A stretch of DNA of 64,000 nucleotides from Paraburkholderia silvatlantica (GCF_003096715.1 NZ_QEOL01000011.1:62001-126000), one strand, 5' to 3'. Numbered from the stretch's first letter, positions 18,561 through 27,364 are shown. The notes: generated from the letters alone by a model not told the origin. Numbers and translations: made by a program.

Positions 18561-20096
18561 TCAACCGCAGCGGCCGTACGTATCGTCGAGACGGACGATG
18601 TCGTCCTCTCCCAGATACGCTCCAGACTGGACCTCGATGATTTCGAGCGGCACCTTGCCGGGATTTTCCAGCCGGTGACGCACACCGAGCGGAATGTAAG
18701 TGGACTCGTTTTCCGTCATAAGAAAGGATTCCTCCCCACGCGTGACGAGCGCAGTACCGCGCACGACCGTCCAGTGCTCGGCGCGATGGTGGTGCAGTTG
18801 CAGCGAGAGCCGCGCGCCCGGTGTGACGACGATGCGCTTGACCTGGAAGCGCTCGCCCGAATCGATCGAATCGTAGAAGCCCCACGGACGCTGCACCTTG
18901 CGATGCGAAGCCGCCTCGGGCGCGTGCTCCGCCTTGATGCGCGCAACCAGCCCCTTCACGTCCTGCACTTTCGAGCGGTCGGCGACGAGCACCGCATCGG
19001 CGGTTTCGACGACCACGAGGTTCGACGTACCTACGCAAGCCACGAGCCTGCCGTCGGAGTGCGCGTAAGTCGCGACCGCGCCTTCGAATACCACGCGCCC
19101 GCGCCCGACGTTGCCGTCTTCGTCCTTTTCCATCGCGGCCCACACGGCGTCCCACGAGCCGAGGTCGGACCATCCCGCATCGAGTGCGACTACCACGCCT
19201 TCGGGCGTCCACCCGTTGCTGGCCGACAGCCGCTCCATGACCGCGTAATCGATCGAGTCGGACGGGGCACCCCTGAAGGCATCGGCGGCCGGCCGGAATA
19301 CGGGGCCGTCCTGCTGGCCATCGACGAATGCGGCAAGGCACGCCGCATGCATGTCGGGCTGCAGCGCGCGCAGCGATTCGAGCCAGACGCTCGCACGCAT
19401 CACGAAGATGCCGCTGTTCCACCAGTAGCCGCCCTGCGCGACGTACTGCGTTGCGAGTTCCGGCGCGGGCTTTTCGACGAAGCCGTCGATACGGTGCGCG
19501 CCGTCGGCGAGCGCCTCGCCGACGCGGATGTAGCCAAACCCCGTTTCGGGCGAACGCGGCGGCACGCCCAGCGTGACGATCGCGCCACGCTGCGCATGGC
19601 GCGCCGCGCATTCGAGCGCGCGTTGCAGGGCGGCCAGGTCGGTGATCGCATGGTCCGACGGCATCACGATGAGAATGGCGTCGTCGCCGTTCGCGCACGC
19701 GAGCGCCGCGCCGAGTGTGAGCGCCGGAGCCGTGTCGCGCCGCGCCGGCTCGACCACGAGCCGCGCGTCCATGCCGCACGCACGCAACTGATCGACGATC
19801 ACGAAGCGGTGTTCTTCACCACATACGACAATCGGCGCGTCCGCGACCTGCCACTCTGACGAAAAGCCGTCGAGTCGATGGACCGTTGCCTGCAAAAGCG
19901 TATCGCTGCCCACCACGCCAATTAGCTGCTTAGGGAAATGCTCGCGCGACATCGGCCACAACCGCGTGCCGGAACCGCCCGCCAGCACCACCGGCACGAT
20001 GCGCGTGCAAGGTGTTGCGTCTTCGCGCGCTGGACCTTGCTCGCTTTCTGCACGGGTCTGACTTTGTCCCTCATGAATCGATGACCTTTCATTCAT
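18561..20096 (-). CDS. manC: Mannose-1-phosphate guanylyltransferase / mannose-6-phosphate isomerase
   Basis: 511 aa bifunctional type II PMI-GMP. It makes GDP-mannose for Gmd and for mannosyl transfer. The N-terminal nucleotidyltransferase has VVLAGGSGTRLWPMSREHFP near residue 36 and the FVEKP substrate motif. The C-terminal cupin isomerase has the PWGFYDSID start, the metal-binding LQLHHHRAEHW pattern and the IPLGVRHRLENPG segment. GGAG lies before the ATG at 20096. It heads the biosynthetic genes, 90 bp after the stop of the AraC-type regulator gene on the same strand. Confidence 0.97.
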   Translation of the reverse strand: MNERSSIHEGQSQTRAESEQGPAREDATPCTRIVPVVLAGGSGTRLWPMSREHFPKQLIGVVGSDTLLQATVHRLDGFSSEWQVADAPIVVCGEEHRFVIVDQLRACGMDARLVVEPARRDTAPALTLGAALACANGDDAILIVMPSDHAITDLAALQRALECAARHAQRGAIVTLGVPPRSPETGFGYIRVGEALADGAHRIDGFVEKPAPELATQYVAQGGYWWNSGIFVMRASVWLESLRALQPDMHAACLAAFVDGQQDGPVFRPAADAFRGAPSDSIDYAVMERLSASNGWTPEGVVVALDAGWSDLGSWDAVWAAMEKDEDGNVGRGRVVFEGAVATYAHSDGRLVACVGTSNLVVVETADAVLVADRSKVQDVKGLVARIKAEHAPEAASHRKVQRPWGFYDSIDSGERFQVKRIVVTPGARLSLQLHHHRAEHWTVVRGTALVTRGEESFLMTENESTYIPLGVRHRLENPGKVPLEIIEVQSGAYLGEDDIVRLDDTYGRCG

Positions 20097-20186
20097 CTTC
20101 GGACTCCTTCATATCGGGCAGGATCACTTCGGCTCGCGAATAGCGACCCCCGTTTGTAACGAAGTGCGACCGTTGTTACCGCGGCG

Positions 20187-21191
20187 TTACGTGACAGCGA
20201 CGCCGGCCTCGCGGCGGCTTTGCTCACGGTATTCGGTAGGCGAAATCATCATGCGCTTGCGAAAGATCTTGGCGAGGCGGTCGCCGTTGCCCATGCCGGT
20301 GCGGCGCGCGATCTTGTCGACCGGCAATTCCGAATCGGTAAGCAGGCTGCAGGTGATCGCGAGGCGCGCATGCAGTAAGTAATCAGATGGCGTAATGCCC
20401 ATTTCCAGCTTGAAGCGGCGCAGAAAATTACGCTCGCTCATCGCGGCGACCTGCGCTGCGTCCGCTATCGAAATGGCCCGCTGACAGTTTTCCTGCAGCC
20501 AACGCGCGGCTGCACGCACTTTGTCTGCCGGTGCGCTGCCAAGCGCATCGCCGAGAAACGGCAACAGGTTGCCGCCCGAATCGGGCATGAGCCGCTCAGT
20601 CACGGCGCGCGCAACATCCACGCCCAGGTCGCGCTTGACGAGCGTGAGCGCGCTCTTCATCGATTCGAGCCGGTCGCCCGCGTCGCCGCCCGCTTCCTCG
20701 CGTCCCGTTTGCATCGCATACGAGCCGAATTCGTGCTGCGTGCGCTGGCCGCACAGACTCGCGGCTTCGAGCAGTGAACGGCCTTCACCAATCGGACGAA
20801 TGGTGCCGGTATTCGCATGCACGCGACGCAGCCATGCGACGAGACGCTCGTCGTTGGCGGCCGCGAAGGCGCCCTTTCCACCCGCCACGAACAGCGCGTC
20901 GAAACCGACGTAGTGGCGTGCATCGAGTCCATCTGTCCAGACCCGTACAGACGACGAGCACGTCACGTTGCCGCCATCGGCCGAAAGGATGCTGACATCG
21001 TAAGGTGAACTGCGAGCGGTGTCTGTCGAGAGTTCGTTCGCTACATGAAACACTTCCGCCACGATACCGGCGCCGAGGAGCGAACAACCGTCGAACAGCA
21101 GGATTGCGATGTGACGCACCTCTCGACTGATGCCCGCGGTTACTAGATGCGGGCGACTGAACAACGGCAAATCCAGACTTGCGTACGCCAT
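20187..21191 (-). CDS. DJ-1/PfpI-AraC family transcriptional regulator 1
   Basis: 334 aa, GlxA-like architecture: an N-terminal DJ-1/PfpI (class I glutamine-amidotransferase-like) domain (about 25-195) and a C-terminal AraC double helix-turn-helix (about 225-325). The latter has ISIADAAQVAAMSERNFLRR and the second-HTH segment LPVDKIARRTGMGNGDRLAK. The nucleophile-elbow Cys expected in the DJ-1 domain is not seen; the matching region reads GEGRSLLEAASLC. It lies directly upstream of manC on the same strand and likely controls the EPS locus (inference). It is a paralogue of the regulator at 24764, with the same length. Confidence 0.9.
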   Translation of the reverse strand: MAYASLDLPLFSRPHLVTAGISREVRHIAILLFDGCSLLGAGIVAEVFHVANELSTDTARSSPYDVSILSADGGNVTCSSSVRVWTDGLDARHYVGFDALFVAGGKGAFAAANDERLVAWLRRVHANTGTIRPIGEGRSLLEAASLCGQRTQHEFGSYAMQTGREEAGGDAGDRLESMKSALTLVKRDLGVDVARAVTERLMPDSGGNLLPFLGDALGSAPADKVRAAARWLQENCQRAISIADAAQVAAMSERNFLRRFKLEMGITPSDYLLHARLAITCSLLTDSELPVDKIARRTGMGNGDRLAKIFRKRMMISPTEYREQSRREAGVAVT

Positions 21192-21819
21192 GCTTTTCCC
21201 CTAAACAATCCCCCGTACCAAGCGAAAAGTCCCGGTAATAGCATTTCGATAGCATTCCATGTGCAGTGCATCATAGGCAGAGAAATATTCCCGCAACGAT
21301 GACTGACCGAAACTGGCGAGACATTGGCGCATTTAGTCCGGTCGAGGACCGATTAGAAGGTTGGGCGCCAGGTCAAATGACAAAAAGCAAACTGCGTGAA
21401 AGGCAAGTGGTTCGATTACATCGAATTGGCCAAAAGTGCCTGATAACCGGCACCGGCAGGTATATTCGCCTTTGTTACTACAAAATCATTCGATGCCTTC
21501 CGATCAATGCATATGCATGGGATGGAAGCGAATCGGGCAATAAAAGACGCCAAGGCTATTCGTCTGATTAAATGATGTTTAAGAAGCTTTGGGCTCCGAT
21601 TTCGAGCATCCGCAGCGCATTTTAAACCCCTTAAATCCTGTTTGCGCCGCACAATAAAAAAATTCACAAAAAGCCGCTTTATATGATCGGGCTCCGCGAG
21701 CACTGCACAACTCTCGCGCGGCGCTCCCAGGAGAAATTGCGCGAAAAGCCTGGAGGCTGGCGTCAGATGACTTGCCCGAACAACTAGGCTTACCCTTTCA
21801 TGCTGTGAGGAACCTGCCA
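21192..21819. promoter_or_regulatory. 628-bp AT-richer divergent control region with a 32-bp dyad
   Basis: This stretch between the regulator-manC operon (leftward) and the secreted glycosidase (rightward) is visibly richer in A/T than its surroundings and has no convincing gene. At 21497-21528 there is a dyad: CTTCC, five bases, the perfect palindrome ATGCATATGCAT (21507-21518), five bases, GGAAG. A direct repeat TAGCATT occurs at 21239 and 21251. Such a dyad suits an operator for a dimeric regulator. Open frames of about 100-145 codons on either strand here show no family features. Confidence 0.6.
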
Positions 21820-23778
21820 ATGAGATTGCGCCCAGCCCTTGCATCCGCACTTATGAATCCTCCTCCGGCGCGCGGCTCGCGCGCTTTTTCATGGGTGCCG
21901 GCCGCAGCGCTTGTGCTCGGCGTTCCCGGCGTGCTGCTCCCGGTGATGAGTTGCCGCGCCGCCGACGCGCCCGTTTGCAGGAGCGCCGCCGGCCGCGCGG
22001 CGACAGACGCAGGCGACGACCCCATTTCCGCCGATACGCCCGGCAGCGACGGAACACGTCTCTTTGCCCGCGGCAAGAGCGTACGTATCGACGTGACCAC
22101 GCGCGCGACGCGCGACGACAAGGTGCAATGGCAGGTCGCGGATACCTGGAACCGCCCCCAGGCAAGCGGCAACTTCACGGTGGCAGCCGGCCCGCGCGTC
22201 ACGTCGCTCACCTGCACGCTCCCGCTGGCGGGCTACTTCGCGTTCTCGGCGTCGCTGGCTTCGCAGCCCTCAACGGGTTTACCCCAGCGCGGCACCCGGC
22301 CGGCCGGCATCACCACGTTCGGCGTGCTGCCCGACGTAAGCGCAGCACTTCCCGCGCCCAGCTTCGCGCGCCAGGACCTGCACCGCTTCGGCGGGCAAGG
22401 CTCAGCATATATCGCGCCCGGACAGCACTGCTGCGGCGGCGACGGCCTGCGTCCGCTCTATACCGACCTCGGTCTGGCCTGGGCCAACGACAAGCGGGGC
22501 TGGTACGTCATGGAGCCCAAAGGTCCGGATACGTTCGACGCTGCGGCCTCCCAGCTCGAACTCCAGTTCAGGCCCGGCGACATCATGCGGCTGATCACGC
22601 TCGACGGCTTTCCCGGGTGGGCGAGTCCGAACGGCCAGGAAACCCACAGCTACGTGCCTTCGTCACTGGCCCAGTTGCGCGATTACATGTCGCGCGTAGG
22701 CACGGAGTCCGCGCGCATCCGGGCTCGCGTCTTCCCGCGCCAGGCGCACAACTACTATCAGGTCACGTGGGAGCCCGACAAGGACGGCGGGTTGCCCTGG
22801 AAAGACACGGATGCGCATTTCGTCGATCTCTACAAGACCGTCCATGAGGGCATCCATTCGACCGACCCCTCGGCGATCGTGATGGGCCCGACCTATGCAG
22901 GCGTACAGGAGAACACGGAGTGGCTCAAGAAGTTCGCACCGATTGGCATTGCTAAATATCTCGATGGCGTGACGATCCACGGCTACTACGATTTCGGCAC
23001 GAGCCCTTCTCATCCGCCGGAGCGGCTGTACGGCGCGCCCGAAAAAGGCACGCTTTCGCTGCCCGAAGCCATGCGCGGGCTGCGCGCGACGATGCGCGAC
23101 GTGCTCAGGCCGGGCGCCCCGCTCTTCGTGACCGAAACGGGTATTAGTTACGACATCGGTACGAACTACGCGACCGACTATCCCGATGCGCAAACGCTCT
23201 ACGCGCAGGGCGCGGTCGTCGCGCGCGCGCATCTGATCCTGCTCGGCGAAGGCGCGGACACGACGTTCATCTTCTATGGCGCGGACATGCCGGAGACGAC
23301 ACCCGGCTACGGCGTGTTCTTCGAACTCGAGCATCCGAAGGGCATGTATGGCGCTTCGAACATCAGTCCGAAGCCGGCCGCGCTTGCGGTCGCGACCATG
23401 ACCCGGCTGATCGACGGTACGTATACACTCGGGCCGCTGCGCGGCACGCCCGCGGGTGTCTACGCTTACGCGTTCGCGCGCCCGGGCGGCGGCAAGGTGA
23501 TCACGGCGTTGTGGAGCCACGACAACGCGCGCTGGAGCGCGAAGGCCGGGTTCGACGCCACGCGCGCAGCGAACTACACGCTTCAGGTGGACGCACGTGG
23601 GCGCGCGGGCCAGGTTAGCGTATTCGACATGATGGGCAACCCGACCACCATGACTTACAACGACGGCATGCTCCCGCTGCGCCTGACCGAGTCGCCCGTC
23701 TATGTGGTGTCGGACAACGCCGAGGTCGCCAGATCGAATGCCGTCACGCCCGCGGGCTACATCGCGCCGAAGCCTTGA
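21820..23778 (+). CDS. Secreted glycoside hydrolase, clan GH-A type
   Basis: 652 aa with an N-terminal signal sequence (hydrophobic core about residues 27-42, likely cleavage after CRAADA). A beta-sandwich-like region precedes a TIM-barrel catalytic domain. Candidate catalytic acids are Glu318 in VTWEPDKDGG (acid/base) and Glu439 in LFVTETGISYD (nucleophile), about 120 residues apart as in clan GH-A (for example families 5 and 39). The C-terminus looks like another beta domain. It probably cleaves a polysaccharide outside the cytoplasm, perhaps the EPS itself. GAGGA precedes the ATG at 21820. The exact family cannot be assigned here. Confidence 0.75.
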   Translation: MRLRPALASALMNPPPARGSRAFSWVPAAALVLGVPGVLLPVMSCRAADAPVCRSAAGRAATDAGDDPISADTPGSDGTRLFARGKSVRIDVTTRATRDDKVQWQVADTWNRPQASGNFTVAAGPRVTSLTCTLPLAGYFAFSASLASQPSTGLPQRGTRPAGITTFGVLPDVSAALPAPSFARQDLHRFGGQGSAYIAPGQHCCGGDGLRPLYTDLGLAWANDKRGWYVMEPKGPDTFDAAASQLELQFRPGDIMRLITLDGFPGWASPNGQETHSYVPSSLAQLRDYMSRVGTESARIRARVFPRQAHNYYQVTWEPDKDGGLPWKDTDAHFVDLYKTVHEGIHSTDPSAIVMGPTYAGVQENTEWLKKFAPIGIAKYLDGVTIHGYYDFGTSPSHPPERLYGAPEKGTLSLPEAMRGLRATMRDVLRPGAPLFVTETGISYDIGTNYATDYPDAQTLYAQGAVVARAHLILLGEGADTTFIFYGADMPETTPGYGVFFELEHPKGMYGASNISPKPAALAVATMTRLIDGTYTLGPLRGTPAGVYAYAFARPGGGKVITALWSHDNARWSAKAGFDATRAANYTLQVDARGRAGQVSVFDMMGNPTTMTYNDGMLPLRLTESPVYVVSDNAEVARSNAVTPAGYIAPKP

Positions 23779-23968
23779 GGGCGAGGGTCGCGGCTCGCAT
23801 CTTGGCCCACGATAGCGAGACTTAGGCGGCTCTGGACAGTGCAACGCGATTTTCGCCCGCCTAGACTGCTTGTGAACGTGCCGCGTGCCTCGCACGCGCC
23901 GTGTGCGCAGCGATTGCGCTTCGGACCATCTAATCGACACGACCGACACCCCGCGGATACGCTCGTCC

Positions 23969-24421
23969 ATGCTCTCACCTACAGAATTCCTGGAGGTGGT
24001 GCGGCTCGCACCGCTCGTCGCGATCGACCTCATCGTCGCCGACGCTGACGGCCGCGTGCTCGTGGGCCAGCGGCGCAACCGCCCTGCACGCGGCACGTGG
24101 TTCGTTCCAGGCGGACGCATCCACAAGGACGAACGGCTGGACGCCGCGTTCACCCGCATCGTCGAAACAGAGCTCGGCATTGCGAGCATGCAGCGCTCGG
24201 CGGCGCGCTTCGTCGGTGTATACGAGCATCACTATCCCGACAACTTCGCGGCGGAGAACGGCATCGGCACGCACTATGTGGTGCTCGCCTATGCGTTCAT
24301 GCTGGACAGCGCGGCGCCCGTCGGGCGCTTCGATCAGCATAGCCAGTACGCGTGGCTCTGGCCCGAGGAGCTACTCACGCGCGACGACGTGCACAACAAT
24401 ACGAAACAATATTTCTGCTGA
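23969..24421 (+). CDS. gmm: GDP-mannose mannosyl hydrolase (Nudix family)
   Basis: 150 aa, the size of E. coli Gmm (WcaH). It hydrolyses GDP-mannose or GDP-glucose to GDP and the sugar. The start (LSPTEFLEVVRLAPLVAIDL) and the altered Nudix box GGRIHKDERLDAAFTRI match this subfamily, whose box lacks one of the usual glutamates. The FVGVYEHHYPDNF segment and the C-terminal HNNTKQYF fit too. With ManC, Gmd and Fcl it would tune the GDP-mannose/GDP-fucose pools. The start ATG at 23969 has no good ribosome site but begins exactly at the conserved domain. Confidence 0.92.
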   Translation: MLSPTEFLEVVRLAPLVAIDLIVADADGRVLVGQRRNRPARGTWFVPGGRIHKDERLDAAFTRIVETELGIASMQRSAARFVGVYEHHYPDNFAAENGIGTHYVVLAYAFMLDSAAPVGRFDQHSQYAWLWPEELLTRDDVHNNTKQYFC

Positions 24422-24763
24422 AAACGCACAAGTACCCGACAGGCTCACGCGCTTCGCGCTGCCCAGGCGGCTTGCGTGAAGCTCACGCGTGACGCGCGTT
24501 CGCCCTTGTCCGTCCCGCGAAGACGGCCTGCAGTGCCCGACCTGCGCCAAACCAGACCGCCCCGGCCGCCCCGGGCATACCGAGCCATTCTGCCAACTTC
24601 TCGGCATTTTCAGACTGCGCCGTGCGCCAACGGCTCACCGGCCTATCATGAATCCCGAGAGCGTGATGTGACCGCATGTAACAGCCCCACGCAGCCGGAC
24701 CAGGGCACGCGGCGCAAAAACGCAACGTACTCCTGCGAATCCTTTCTGCGCGAGGAACCGGCC
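24422..24763. other. Intergenic region upstream of regulator 2, no gene seen
   Basis: 342 bp between gmm and the second DJ-1/AraC regulator. The regulator's frame is open upstream to 24476 but that extension has no recognisable sequence and lies before a good ribosome site, so I treat it as leader. A TATCAT hexamer at 24644-24649 could be a -10 element without a clear partner. The 32-bp dyad of 21497-21528 is not repeated here. Confidence 0.5.
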
Positions 24764-25768
24764 ATGCACATCGACAGGGTGGTCTGCCGGCAAACCGCTT
24801 TCCAGCCGCGCGGCGCTCACTTGAAGTTCGGACACGTGGCCAAACGCATAGGCATCCTGGTTTTCGAGGGCTTCCCGCTCGGGGATGTGACTTTGCTCGC
24901 CGATGTGTTCCGTCTCGCGAACGATGCCTGCGCCGACACGCTTCCTGCTTATTCGATCGTCATGCTTTCCGAGCCTGGCGGCAACGTGGCCAGCGGCTGC
25001 GGCCTGCGGATATGGTCCGAGAGCCTGCATGGCCCGCTGCGCAGCGGCTTCGACACACTGTTCATCGCCGGCGGCCCCGGTGCGATTCAGGCGCGCGACA
25101 ACGCCCGGCTCATCACGCGGTTGCAGATGCTCGCACCGAAAGTGCGCATCATCCGCGCACTCGGTGAGGGACGCGCCGTACTCGCGGCCGCCGATGTGTC
25201 CTTCCTGCGCACGGGCGGCAATACGGCAAGCTCGGCACAGCGGCTGCGCCGTGCGCTGGAAGCGCGTAACGCCGGCGCTTCGGTCGTAACGCCTTCCGAG
25301 GCGCTCGTCGCCGCGCTCAAGGTAGTCAAGCGCAATCATGGCGTGGCGCTTGCACAGCGCGTTTCCGAGGACTCGATGCCGGGCTCGTGGGAGCGGCTCG
25401 GCCCCATGCTCGACGATGGCGAGTCGGATAGCGCGAACGGCAAGATCAGTTCGGCCGCTCACTGGCTGCGCGAGAACTATCATCAGCCGATCTCGGTGGC
25501 CGATGCGGCGCGCGTCGCACAGATGAGCATGCGAAACTTCCTGCGCCACTTCAAGACGCAAACGGGCCTCACGCCGTCCGAATATCTGCTGCGTACCCGG
25601 CTCGATGCCAGTTGCCTCCTGCTCGCGCAAACCAATCTTCCCATCGACGAGATCGCGCAACGCTGCGGCGTGCCGCGCGGCGAGCGTCTTGCGCGGATCT
25701 TCCGGCGCAGGCTCTCGATTTCGCCGTCGGGGTATCGCGCCGTGAACCGGCGGGCTTCGAGCGAGTGA
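24764..25768 (+). CDS. DJ-1/PfpI-AraC family transcriptional regulator 2
   Basis: 334 aa. N-terminal DJ-1/PfpI domain (starting RIGILVFEGFPLGDVTLLAD near residue 27) and C-terminal AraC double HTH (PISVADAARVAQMSMRNFLR, then LPIDEIAQRCGVPRGERLAR). It aligns along its whole length with regulator 1 and has the same size, so the pair arose by duplication. The amidotransferase nucleophile region reads GEGRAVLAAADVS, again without Cys, suggesting a ligand-sensing rather than enzymatic fold. GAGGAACC precedes the ATG at 24764. It probably acts on the EPS locus too, but that is inference. Confidence 0.9.
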   Translation: MHIDRVVCRQTAFQPRGAHLKFGHVAKRIGILVFEGFPLGDVTLLADVFRLANDACADTLPAYSIVMLSEPGGNVASGCGLRIWSESLHGPLRSGFDTLFIAGGPGAIQARDNARLITRLQMLAPKVRIIRALGEGRAVLAAADVSFLRTGGNTASSAQRLRRALEARNAGASVVTPSEALVAALKVVKRNHGVALAQRVSEDSMPGSWERLGPMLDDGESDSANGKISSAAHWLRENYHQPISVADAARVAQMSMRNFLRHFKTQTGLTPSEYLLRTRLDASCLLLAQTNLPIDEIAQRCGVPRGERLARIFRRRLSISPSGYRAVNRRASSE

Positions 25769-25810
25769 TGCCGGTCGCAATTCGATGCATGTTTTACCGA
25801 TGCATACGCA

Positions 25811-25839
25811 AAACGCCGCGCTTTCGCGCGGCGTTTTTT
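25811..25839. terminator. Bidirectional rho-independent terminator
   Basis: ACGCCGCG (25813-25820) pairs with CGCGGCGT (25827-25834) over a six-base loop, with AAAA before and TTTTTT after. It lies between the convergent ends of regulator 2 and hmp and can serve both. Confidence 0.9.
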
Positions 25840-25886
25840 CGTTCGGCGTACTCAGCATGTAATGGCAGCACGCCACACGTGCAGCG

Positions 25887-27089
25887 TTACAGCATGCCGG
25901 AGCCGAAGATCTCCGTGTGGATGCGCGAAGCATCGACGCCGCGAGCAACGAGCGCCTCGCGCTGTTCGCGCATGAACGCGACGGGGCCGCACAGGTAGTA
26001 GTCGGCGTCGGGCAGCAGCACATCCGCTTCCATGCGACCGATATCGACGCGCCCTTCGAAGTCGTAGTCCACGCCCTGACGGTCGTTTGCGCCGACTTCT
26101 TCGTAGAACACCGCCCGCTTGACGTTCGGGTACTCGGAGACGGCGTGACGCAGAAAGTCGCGGAATGCGTGCACCTTCGCGTTGCGGCACGCATGCACGA
26201 AGGTCACCTTGCGCTCGCTGCGCTCGGCGAGCAGCGTGGAAAGCATCGACTTCATCGGCGTGATGCCCACGCCGCCGCTCATCAGCACGACCGGCGACGT
26301 CTTCTTCCGGTCGAGCGTGAATTCGCCCATCGGCGCGCTCACGTGCATCACCGCGCCCTCTTCCACGCCGTCATGCATGATGTTCGACACGTGGCCCGGC
26401 TGCGCGTCGCCGCGGCCAGCCTCCCGCTTCACCGAAATGCGCAGCCACTTGCCGTGGGGCGCGTCCGAGAGGCTGTACTGACGCGGCTGGTCCACACCGA
26501 GCTTGTCGACGAAGCGCGTCACGCTCACGTACTGGCCCGGCTCAAAGCCGCCTGCGGACGCACCGTCGGCCGGCGCGAGATAGAACGAGGTGATCTCGTC
26601 GCTTTCGACTTGCTTGCGCATCACCCTGAACGGACGGAAGCCGCTCCACGAGGCGCCCTCGTACAGCTTCGCCTCGGTGCCGATCATGATGTTCGCGAGC
26701 TGCTCGTAGGCCACGGCCCAGGCGTCGAGCGTGGGCTGATCCACCGCGTCGCCGAGCACGTCCACGACTGCGCCGAGCAGATGGCGGCCGACGATCGGAT
26801 AGTGCTCCGGACGGATGTTCAGGCTCGCGTGCTTGTGCGCGATATGCGTGACCGCGCCGCCGAGCGCGCCCAGATTGTCGATGTTCGCCGCGTAGGCGTA
26901 CACCGCGCGGGCGAGCGTTTCGGGCTGGCTGCCGCTTTGCTGATGCGTCTGGTTGAAGATGTTCTTGAGCTCGGGGTGCGCGGCAAACATGCGCTTGTAG
27001 AAATGCCTGGTGATCGTGGCGCCGTGCTCGGCAAAAACGGGCGCAGTGGCCTTCACGCGGGCCATCTGGTCGGCGGTGAGCGCAGTCAT
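25887..27089 (-). CDS. hmp: Flavohaemoprotein, nitric oxide dioxygenase
   Basis: 400 aa, normal length for Hmp. It oxidises NO to nitrate with O2 and NAD(P)H in the cytoplasm. The globin domain (1-140) has the proximal haem His85 (THIAHKHASL), Tyr/Gln distal residues near the N-terminus, then an FAD domain (RQYSLSDAP) and an NAD-binding domain (VLMSGGVGITPMKSM). The protein ends EIFGSGML. A strong NsrR-like dyad lies 20 bp before the start. Single gene, convergent with regulator 2. Confidence 0.97.
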   Translation of the reverse strand: MTALTADQMARVKATAPVFAEHGATITRHFYKRMFAAHPELKNIFNQTHQQSGSQPETLARAVYAYAANIDNLGALGGAVTHIAHKHASLNIRPEHYPIVGRHLLGAVVDVLGDAVDQPTLDAWAVAYEQLANIMIGTEAKLYEGASWSGFRPFRVMRKQVESDEITSFYLAPADGASAGGFEPGQYVSVTRFVDKLGVDQPRQYSLSDAPHGKWLRISVKREAGRGDAQPGHVSNIMHDGVEEGAVMHVSAPMGEFTLDRKKTSPVVLMSGGVGITPMKSMLSTLLAERSERKVTFVHACRNAKVHAFRDFLRHAVSEYPNVKRAVFYEEVGANDRQGVDYDFEGRVDIGRMEADVLLPDADYYLCGPVAFMREQREALVARGVDASRIHTEIFGSGML

Positions 27090-27108
27090 ATACGGCTTCT
27101 CCGTAGTA

Positions 27109-27131
27109 AAGATGCACTAACGATACATCTT
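27109..27131 (-). promoter_or_regulatory. NsrR-type operator upstream of hmp
   Basis: The arms AAAGATGCA (27108-27116) and TACATCTTT (27124-27132) are inverted repeats with one mismatch around seven bases. The 23-bp core has the 11-1-11 layout of NsrR sites known for NO-stress genes, and it sits 20 bp before the hmp start. Regulation by the NO-sensing repressor NsrR is therefore likely. The repressor gene itself is not in this window. Confidence 0.8.
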
Positions 27132-27364
27132 TAATGCGACAGCCCGACCCAGGCATTTTGTCGCACCTCAGCAATTTCCGGATCGCGCCGGCCGTGAACA
27201 CGCGGCAGATGACCATGGAGCGCGCCTCGGCGGAGCTTTTGCGGTGCGGGAAACAGTCTCTTGCCGACGATTGCGGCGCGGCTGGACGCTACGTCGGAGC
27301 GCAACTGGACGCTACGGTGGAGCGCCCATTGGCCGGCCGGCGCGGCGCTCGTTCGAGCCCTTTT

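Noticed and set aside
21266..21571. 101-codon frame in the AT-rich EPS control region
   Set aside because: No ribosome site, no domain, and it crosses the 32-bp dyad; more likely regulatory DNA.
21416..21850. 144-codon minus-strand frame in the same region
   Set aside because: Runs into the start of the glycosidase gene and has no recognisable features.
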